NCBI GenBank assembly: GCA_902783205.1
Contig: CACZQE010000017.1
Span: forward strand, 1 to 5,845
Length of the DNA: 5,845 nucleotides
Direction: 5' to 3'
Source of the DNA: an uncultured Lachnospiraceae bacterium
Lineage (GTDB): Bacteria > Bacillota_A > Clostridia > Lachnospirales > Lachnospiraceae
The position numbers were made by a program, and so were the translations under genes. The number at the start of each line of letters is the position of its first letter. Within the stretch, counting starts at the first letter, position 1. A model generated the notes under the pieces. It searched no databases. It saw only the letters and a program-made list of their open reading frames with translations, and was not told the DNA's origin. Below, one piece after another: positions 1 to 4,005 of this stretch.

Positions 1-1776
1 GATGCCGTCGCCGATCATGATGACCTTGCGGCCCTTATCCCGCTCTGCCTGTACATAACCGGCCTTGTCCTCAGGCAGTACTTCCGAGTAATACTCTGTG
101 ATGCCGGCCTGCTCGGCGATGGCCGCCGCAGTCCGCTCACTGTCACCTGTCATCATGACAACATGCTTGATTCCACTTTCGCGCAAAGCACGGATGATTT
201 CGGTATTTTCCGGCCTGATGGGATCTGAAATGCCGATTACTGCGGCCATACGTCCGCCGATGGCCATGTAGAGCCGCGAGTACTGTGTAGGCATAGCCAG
301 GACACGGGCACGGTCTTCATCAGATATGAATGCATTTTCATCTTCCAGGACGAAGTGGCTGCTTCCGATAACGACCCGCTCTCCGTTCAGGGAGGAGACG
401 ATGCCGTGGGCTACAATATAGTTGGGGCTGGTGTGCAGCTCCTCATGCTCAAGCCCTTTTTCTTTTGCTGCTTTTACGACTGCGTTGGCCAGTGAGTGGG
501 GGAAGTGTTCCTCAAGACATGCCGCCAGGGCAAGCATTTCGTCTTCATCCCTTCCGTCCAGGGCTACCACCTGTTCAACAACGGGTGTAGCGTTAGTCAG
601 GGTTCCTGTCTTATCAAACACGATGGTGTCCGCTTCACTGATCATCTCCAGATACTTGCCGCCTTTGACGGTCACCTGGTGACGGCCTGCTTCCCGCATG
701 CCCGAAAGGACTGCGATGGGCATGGCCACTTCAATAGCGCAGGAGAAGTCAACCATAAGGACTGAAGCAGCCTTGGTCACATTTCCTGTCAGAAGGCCTG
801 TCAGGATGGAAGCGCCGAAAGTATAGGGGATCAGTCTGCTTACAACCTTTTCGGCCCGGCTCTGGGTCACGGATACCATGCTTTCAGATTCTTCGATCAG
901 CTGCACGATACGGTCATATCTTGTCTTGCCCGATGTGGCTCTGACCTGGATGATCAGCTCCCCTTCTTCCAGTACAGTACCGGCAAAAACGGTACTGTCA
1001 AAATGTTTCTCCGCCAGCACCGACTCTCCGGTCAGAGCTGCCTGGTTGACCATGGCTTCTCCGGAAACAACGACACCGTCCAGAGGAATCATGGATCCCA
1101 TGGCAACACGGATACAGTCACCGTCATTCACTTCCTGGATACTGCATTTTACAAATGTACCGTCCGCTTCTTCCTTCCAGACCTGGGTCACATTTAATGC
1201 CAGTGACTGTGCCAGGTCGTCTACGGACTTCTTGTAAGTCCATTCCTCCAGCATCTCTCCCATATCCGTCAGGAATATGATGGAACTTGCCGTACTGATA
1301 TCACCTGTAAGGAGGGAAGCCAGTATTGCGGAAGCGTGCACGATTTCGGCGCTGAAATTCTTTTTGAAGAGGTCCCGCAAACCGTCCCGGATGTAAGGCG
1401 CACCGCTTATAACGGTCCAGGCGGCGTACAGGGGAAAAGGGAGCAGAAGCTTCCTGCAGACCCGGGCCATGATCTTGCCCGCGGCTTTATTCTTGAATTC
1501 CTCGTTGGTGGCTCTGGCAGAAACACCCGGCAGGGCATCAATTGCCTCCTGGCTGTTAAAGTCCAGCTGATCCAGAGCCTTTCGGACTCCGGGAGCAGAG
1601 CCTTTCTGAAAACGTACAACAGCAGAAGCAGTCCTCGGGAATACATGGGTGGATATCACATCTGTATGATTAGCCAGGCCATAGTAGACCAGATCCGCTT
1701 CCTTTTCTGTCAGACGGCGGAAGGGCAGTTTAATATGGAGCTGCCCCTCGGTCTCATGAATGATCTGATATCTCAT
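1..1776 (-). CDS. Heavy-metal translocating P-type ATPase (P1B-like, atypical metal motif), C-terminus cut by window edge
   Basis: An ATP-driven membrane pump that probably exports a transition metal from the cytoplasm. 592 residues are visible and the frame is open to base 1. Residues 1-80 resemble a ferredoxin-like HMA domain but have no CxxC. Hydrophobic segments lie at about 111-128 and 140-170. The actuator domain carries TGES at 249-252. A membrane pair spans about 315-365. The phosphorylation motif DKTGT is at 388-392 (catalytic Asp388). The nucleotide domain has His427, but as FPHS rather than the usual HP pair. TGD is at 543-545, and the hinge motif GDG at 589-591 runs into the edge, so about 40-110 residues are probably missing. 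The oddity is the membrane site: where P1B pumps have CPC before ALxxATP, this protein has Phe344-Ser345-Cys346, preceded by Asp343. The ATG at 1776 has AAGGAG 6 nt upstream and follows the small gene by 12 nt. Membership of the P-type family is certain. The substrate is unknown: iron, manganese, copper or another ion are all possible. Confidence -1.
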   Translation of the reverse strand, partial: MRYQIIHETEGQLHIKLPFRRLTEKEADLVYYGLANHTDVISTHVFPRTASAVVRFQKGSAPGVRKALDQLDFNSQEAIDALPGVSARATNEEFKNKAAGKIMARVCRKLLLPFPLYAAWTVISGAPYIRDGLRDLFKKNFSAEIVHASAILASLLTGDISTASSIIFLTDMGEMLEEWTYKKSVDDLAQSLALNVTQVWKEEADGTFVKCSIQEVNDGDCIRVAMGSMIPLDGVVVSGEAMVNQAALTGESVLAEKHFDSTVFAGTVLEEGELIIQVRATSGKTRYDRIVQLIEESESMVSVTQSRAEKVVSRLIPYTFGASILTGLLTGNVTKAASVLMVDFSCAIEVAMPIAVLSGMREAGRHQVTVKGGKYLEMISEADTIVFDKTGTLTNATPVVEQVVALDGRDEDEMLALAACLEEHFPHSLANAVVKAAKEKGLEHEELHTSPNYIVAHGIVSSLNGERVVIGSSHFVLEDENAFISDEDRARVLAMPTQYSRLYMAIGGRMAAVIGISDPIRPENTEIIRALRESGIKHVVMMTGDSERTAAAIAEQAGITEYYSEVLPEDKAGYVQAERDKGRKVIMIGDGI

Positions 1777-1782
1777 AGGCCG

Positions 1783-1788
1783 CTCCTT
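1783..1788 (-). promoter_or_regulatory. Ribosome binding site of the ATPase, abutting the upstream stop codon
   Basis: On the minus strand, AAGGAG begins directly after the TAA stop of the small upstream gene and sits 6 nt before the ATPase ATG. A terminating ribosome would cover this site, so translation of the two genes is probably coupled. It also fixes the ATPase start at 1776. Confidence -1.
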
Positions 1789-2091
1789 TTACAGCTGGGG
1801 AGCAACTTCAGGGGCTGCGGCAGTGTCACCGCCTGCGTCTGCTTCGTTATACTCCGCATCCAGCTTTTCCTGATAACGGTCGGCTTCAAGTCTTGCGTCA
1901 ACAGCGATGTCCATAGCACCTGCCTGGATCTTTTCTACCTGCTCCATGATAGCATCCTTAGCGATAAAAGCACCGGTAGCTGCCTTTGTATAATACTTTA
2001 CTGCTGTCTCGCTGCCGAAGATGGCATTGCCGGCCTTTCCAAGTACAAAACCGCCGATTGCAGATAAGATCACTTTCTTAGACATAAACAT
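1789..2091 (-). CDS. Small protein resembling the DUF6110 family, partner gene of the ATPase
   Basis: A 100-residue protein of unknown function, translated just ahead of the metal ATPase. Residues 7-26 form a hydrophobic glycine-rich stretch (Gly13, 14, 18, 21, 26) that could be a short membrane-inserting or helix-packing segment. Residues 28-80 look like one long amphipathic helix with alternating Ala and charged residues. The tail from 83 is Ala/Asp/Glu/Pro-rich and probably disordered. There is no cysteine or histidine, so soft-metal binding through such ligands is unlikely; the acidic tail could bind hard ions weakly. The ATG at 2091 is chosen because AGGAGG lies 7 nt upstream. The in-frame ATG at 2136 would place the start in the AT-rich leader without a ribosome binding site, and the ATG at 2085 is too far from the site. 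From memory it resembles DUF6110, often found beside such ATPases. The position suggests an accessory subunit, assembly factor or membrane-associated regulator of the pump, which is inference. Confidence -1.
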   Translation of the reverse strand: MFMSKKVILSAIGGFVLGKAGNAIFGSETAVKYYTKAATGAFIAKDAIMEQVEKIQAGAMDIAVDARLEADRYQEKLDAEYNEADAGGDTAAAPEVAPQL

Positions 2092-2098
2092 AATAATA

Positions 2099-2104
2099 CC
2101 TCCT
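2099..2104 (-). promoter_or_regulatory. Ribosome binding site of the DUF6110-like gene
   Basis: AGGAGG on the minus strand, 7 nt upstream of the ATG at 2091 and 13 nt from the alternative ATG at 2085. It supports the 2091 start and excludes the 15-residue hydrophobic N-terminal extension that the longer open frame would add. Confidence -1.
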
Positions 2105-2142
2105 TGAAAAAATATAAAGATTAAAAATAAAATCATTTTCTT

Positions 2143-2158
2143 ATACCCTACCGGGTAT
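2143..2158. promoter_or_regulatory. CsoR/CstR-type operator 1
   Basis: ATACCC-TACC-GGGTAT: a perfect 6-bp inverted repeat with a 4-bp centre. The arm sequence and the arrangement match the operators of CsoR-family repressors (CsoR for copper, CstR for persulfide), recalled from characterised Gram-positive examples. It covers roughly +1 to +16 of the predicted minus-strand transcript, a position where bound repressor would block initiation or early elongation. Confidence -1.
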
Positions 2159-2164
2159 GGTTAT

Positions 2165-2193
2165 ATACTATACCCCCTAGGGTATAATGTCAA
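2165..2193 (-). promoter_or_regulatory. Sigma-A-type promoter of the DUF6110-like/ATPase operon
   Basis: On the minus strand a consensus -35 box TTGACA (2193-2188) is followed after exactly 17 nt by TAGTAT (2170-2165), a 4/6 match to the -10 consensus. The predicted start is near 2158, giving a leader of about 66 nt. The operator at 2169-2186 fills the spacer and touches the -10 box. Alternative -10 registers in the TATA-rich run (2172-2167 or 2167-2162) have worse spacing. Confidence -1.
2169..2186. promoter_or_regulatory. CsoR/CstR-type operator 2
   Basis: TATACCC-CCTA-GGGTATA: a perfect 7-bp inverted repeat with a 4-bp centre. It shares the ATACCC/GGGTAT arms of operator 1, and the two centres are 27 bp apart. 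It lies between the -35 and -10 boxes of the minus-strand promoter, the classical placement for repression by promoter occlusion. With two matching sites, chance palindromes are unlikely. Confidence -1.
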
Positions 2194-2195
2194 GC

Positions 2196-2220
2196 ACTTT
2201 TTAAAAAAAGTTTTATCTTT
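2196..2220 (-). promoter_or_regulatory. A/T tract upstream of the ATPase-operon promoter (possible UP element)
   Basis: Just upstream of the minus-strand -35 box lies a run made almost only of A and T, including the near-perfect palindrome ACTTTTTAAAAAAAGT at 2196-2211. The position and composition fit an UP element that would contact the RNA polymerase alpha subunit and make the derepressed promoter strong. The evidence is base composition only. Confidence -1.
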
Positions 2221-2248
2221 TTTGACAATGGAAGATACGGGCCGGTCA

Positions 2249-2277
2249 TTGACAGTGTATGGGGGATTTGTTATTCT
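2249..2277 (+). promoter_or_regulatory. Putative sigma-A promoter of the adaptor/RND operon
   Basis: TTGACA at 2249-2254, then 17 nt, then TATTCT at 2272-2277 (4/6 match to the -10 consensus). The predicted start is around 2284, leaving a leader of about 70 nt before the adaptor ATG. No ATACCC/GGGTAT site overlaps it, so it is probably not under the same repressor. A short GTCA-T-TGAC dyad (2245-2253) overlaps the -35 box but is too small to interpret. Confidence -1.
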
Positions 2278-2296
2278 CATATTGGAAAAATAGACA

Positions 2297-2316
2297 TTTA
2301 TTAAGTAGTGAATAAA
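2297..2316. repeat. Small inverted repeat in the adaptor leader
   Basis: TTTATT (2297-2302) and AATAAA (2311-2316) form a 6-bp dyad with an 8-nt centre, some 13 nt downstream of the predicted transcription start. The place fits an operator for a TetR- or MarR-type regulator of an efflux operon, but A/T dyads arise easily by chance in this composition. Confidence -1.
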
Positions 2317-2344
2317 AACAGTACAGAGCTTTCATATCAAAGCT

Positions 2345-2351
2345 GAGGTGG
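2345..2351 (+). promoter_or_regulatory. Ribosome binding site of the adaptor gene
   Basis: GAGGTGG ends 4 nt before the ATG at 2356 (its GAGG core ends 7 nt before). It supports this start, which also gives a proper lipoprotein signal peptide. Confidence -1.
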
Positions 2352-2355
2352 AATA

Positions 2356-4005
2356 ATGAACAGAAAATGGATTGCGGCGGCAGCAGGAATCTGCATGTCG
2401 GTATGCATGATCGCAGGATGCGGCAGCAAAAAAGAGGAGGCGGCGATCTCCAGGGAAATCCGGGTGGAAACCCAGACTGCCCAGACAGGGACGCTGGAAC
2501 TGACCAGTGATTATATAGGAACAGTTTCTCCTCATGACCGTGTAAATGTGACACCCATGGTGTCCGGACTGATCAAGTCGGTCCATGTAAAAGAAGGGGA
2601 TAAGGTAAAGGCGGGAGATGTACTCTGCCGTTTTGACGATACGGCTGCAGACCTTTCAGTAGAGTCTGCAGAAAATGCGGTAGATTCGGCCAAGGCAGGA
2701 AAAAAAGCGGCCAAAGGCCAGCAGAAGGCTGCAAGTGCCCAGTCAAATGCCAGCATCGAATCTATGGAGCAGAGTATCAAAACAATGAAAAGCCAGCTGA
2801 AAGAAGCAGAAAAACAGAAAAAGAAGCTGGCTGAAGCTAAAAAGAAGAGTGCGGACGGCCTCACCGCGGCGCAAAAGGCTTATAATTCCACAAAGAAAAT
2901 GTACAAAAGTGCAGAGGCGTTATATATTCAGTACCAGGCATTTCTGAAGGCCAACCCGGACTGCCAGACGACAGCCGGCCTGATTGCGGCCGCCAATATG
3001 CCTGATGCTTCGACGGCGGTGCCTGTCCTGCCGGATCCCTCATCCGGAACTTCCGCGGCTGAAGGAAGTACAGATGTCCTGCCGGCTGCAGACGAAGCGG
3101 ATGCAGAGAAGAAGGAAAATGCCTCCCGGCTGCTTGAGGCTCTGACGGAAGAAGGCCTTACGGTAGAGTATCTGACGGATGCCGGCCTCAACTCCCTGAA
3201 GGAGAACATGACGGAAGCAGAGACGGCCAACAAAGCTGCCCAGTCCGCCGGATCGGAGATCGATACGGGAATAGCCACTCTGGATTCCACGATCAAGCAG
3301 CTCAAGGCCCAGATCGAGACAACGGAAAGTTCCCTGAAAGCGGCGAAAAAGGCTGCAGGAGCTGCCGGAGGCGGGGATGATGTCTATAATGCCCAGATTA
3401 AATCAGCCGAGACAGGTGTGGATGCGGCAGAGTACCAGAAATCCCTCTATACTGTCACGGCGCCCATTGACGGCGTGGTGACTTCCGTCAATGTCAAAAA
3501 GGATGAGATGGCTTCCCAGGCCATGCCGGCCTTTGTGATCTCCGGACAGAATTCCATCCTGGTCACATTTTATGTGACGGAAGAAGTTAAGAACAGGCTG
3601 CAGATCGGACAGCAGGTTACATTTAAAGATGACGATCCGGACAATAAAACCGTCGGTCAGATTTCTTCAATCGGAACAGCGGTTGATGATATGAAGGGAC
3701 TTTTTAAGGTAGAGGCGGAATGTGTTGTTTATTCCGACAGATTTTCCTCAGGTACCAGTGTTCCCCTCCAGATCGTAAGCGACAGGGTGGAGGGCAAAAT
3801 ACTGATTCCCTATGACAGTGTTTATTATGAAGATAACCAGGCATATGTATTTGTCGTGGAGGACGGCAAAGCTGTCCGAAAAGATATTACGACCGGCCTC
3901 TTCAATGATGATACGATAGCGGTAGAAAGCGGACTGAACGCAGGAGATGAAGTAATCACCACCTGGGCTTCCGGTCTGAAAGAAGGAGCAAAAATCGCGA
4001 AATGA
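2356..4005 (+). CDS. RND efflux periplasmic-adaptor-type lipoprotein (HlyD/membrane fusion protein family)
   Basis: The 549-residue adaptor of an RND pump, predicted to be anchored to the outer face of the cytoplasmic membrane. A signal peptide (basic MNRK, hydrophobic 5-20) ends in the lipobox I19-A-G-C22, so Cys22 should be lipidated. The first lipoyl half-domain is at about 62-95 (motif SGLIKSVHVKEGDKVKAGD). A long Ala/Lys/Glu/Gln-rich coiled-coil hairpin runs from about 97 to 360. The second lipoyl half is at 364-395 (APIDGVVTSV), the beta-barrel at about 400-475, and a membrane-proximal domain at about 480-549. The length exceeds the roughly 350-420 residues typical of AcrA-type adaptors; the excess is in the hairpin, whose tip (about 200-285) holds a Pro/Ser/Ala/Asp-rich segment. 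The stop overlaps the start of the RND permease, so the two are made together. With no outer membrane expected, the hairpin may reach into the cell wall or contact another extracellular partner, which is inference. The family call is firm; the substrate is unknown. Confidence -1.
   Translation: MNRKWIAAAAGICMSVCMIAGCGSKKEEAAISREIRVETQTAQTGTLELTSDYIGTVSPHDRVNVTPMVSGLIKSVHVKEGDKVKAGDVLCRFDDTAADLSVESAENAVDSAKAGKKAAKGQQKAASAQSNASIESMEQSIKTMKSQLKEAEKQKKKLAEAKKKSADGLTAAQKAYNSTKKMYKSAEALYIQYQAFLKANPDCQTTAGLIAAANMPDASTAVPVLPDPSSGTSAAEGSTDVLPAADEADAEKKENASRLLEALTEEGLTVEYLTDAGLNSLKENMTEAETANKAAQSAGSEIDTGIATLDSTIKQLKAQIETTESSLKAAKKAAGAAGGGDDVYNAQIKSAETGVDAAEYQKSLYTVTAPIDGVVTSVNVKKDEMASQAMPAFVISGQNSILVTFYVTEEVKNRLQIGQQVTFKDDDPDNKTVGQISSIGTAVDDMKGLFKVEAECVVYSDRFSSGTSVPLQIVSDRVEGKILIPYDSVYYEDNQAYVFVVEDGKAVRKDITTGLFNDDTIAVESGLNAGDEVITTWASGLKEGAKIAK
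4002..4005 (+). promoter_or_regulatory. ATGA start/stop overlap coupling the adaptor and the permease
   Basis: The permease ATG (4002-4004) overlaps the adaptor TGA (4003-4005). A purine-rich AAGGAG (3983-3988) lies 13 nt upstream of the ATG, farther than optimal, so re-initiation by the terminating ribosome probably matters for permease translation and keeps subunit ratios fixed. Confidence -1.

Larger units (their letters stand above)
2092..2355. other. Divergent intergenic regulatory region
   Basis: A 264-bp stretch between two back-to-back start codons. It is much more AT-rich than the flanking genes. It contains the minus-strand promoter with two palindromic operators, an A/T tract upstream of that promoter, the plus-strand promoter, and the leaders of both operons. 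No open frame in it has a credible ribosome binding site, and I see no tRNA, riboswitch-like fold or intrinsic terminator. Confidence -1.

Noticed and set aside
422..1237. Several plus-strand open frames within the ATPase region
   Set aside because: All are antisense to the conserved A-, P- and N-domain motifs of the ATPase; their compositions (Ser-rich) are typical of shadow frames.
1336..2067. A long plus-strand open frame of 243 codons antisense to the ATPase start and the small gene
   Set aside because: It has no ribosome binding site or recognisable domain and runs opposite two well-supported genes with proper start signals. It is an artefact of their codon use.
2092..2136. A 15-residue hydrophobic N-terminal extension of the small DUF6110-like protein
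   Set aside because: The upstream ATG lacks a Shine-Dalgarno sequence, whereas the AGGAGG at 2099-2104 is ideally spaced for the ATG at 2091 and would itself lie inside the extension.
2196..2220. The T-rich and A-rich run as an intrinsic terminator
   Set aside because: The palindrome is pure A/T without a GC stem and lies between two divergent promoters where no transcript needs to end.
2532..3305. Minus-strand open frames opposite the adaptor gene
   Set aside because: They are mirror images of the Ala/Lys-rich coiled-coil codons, have no start signals, and oppose a clear lipoprotein adaptor.
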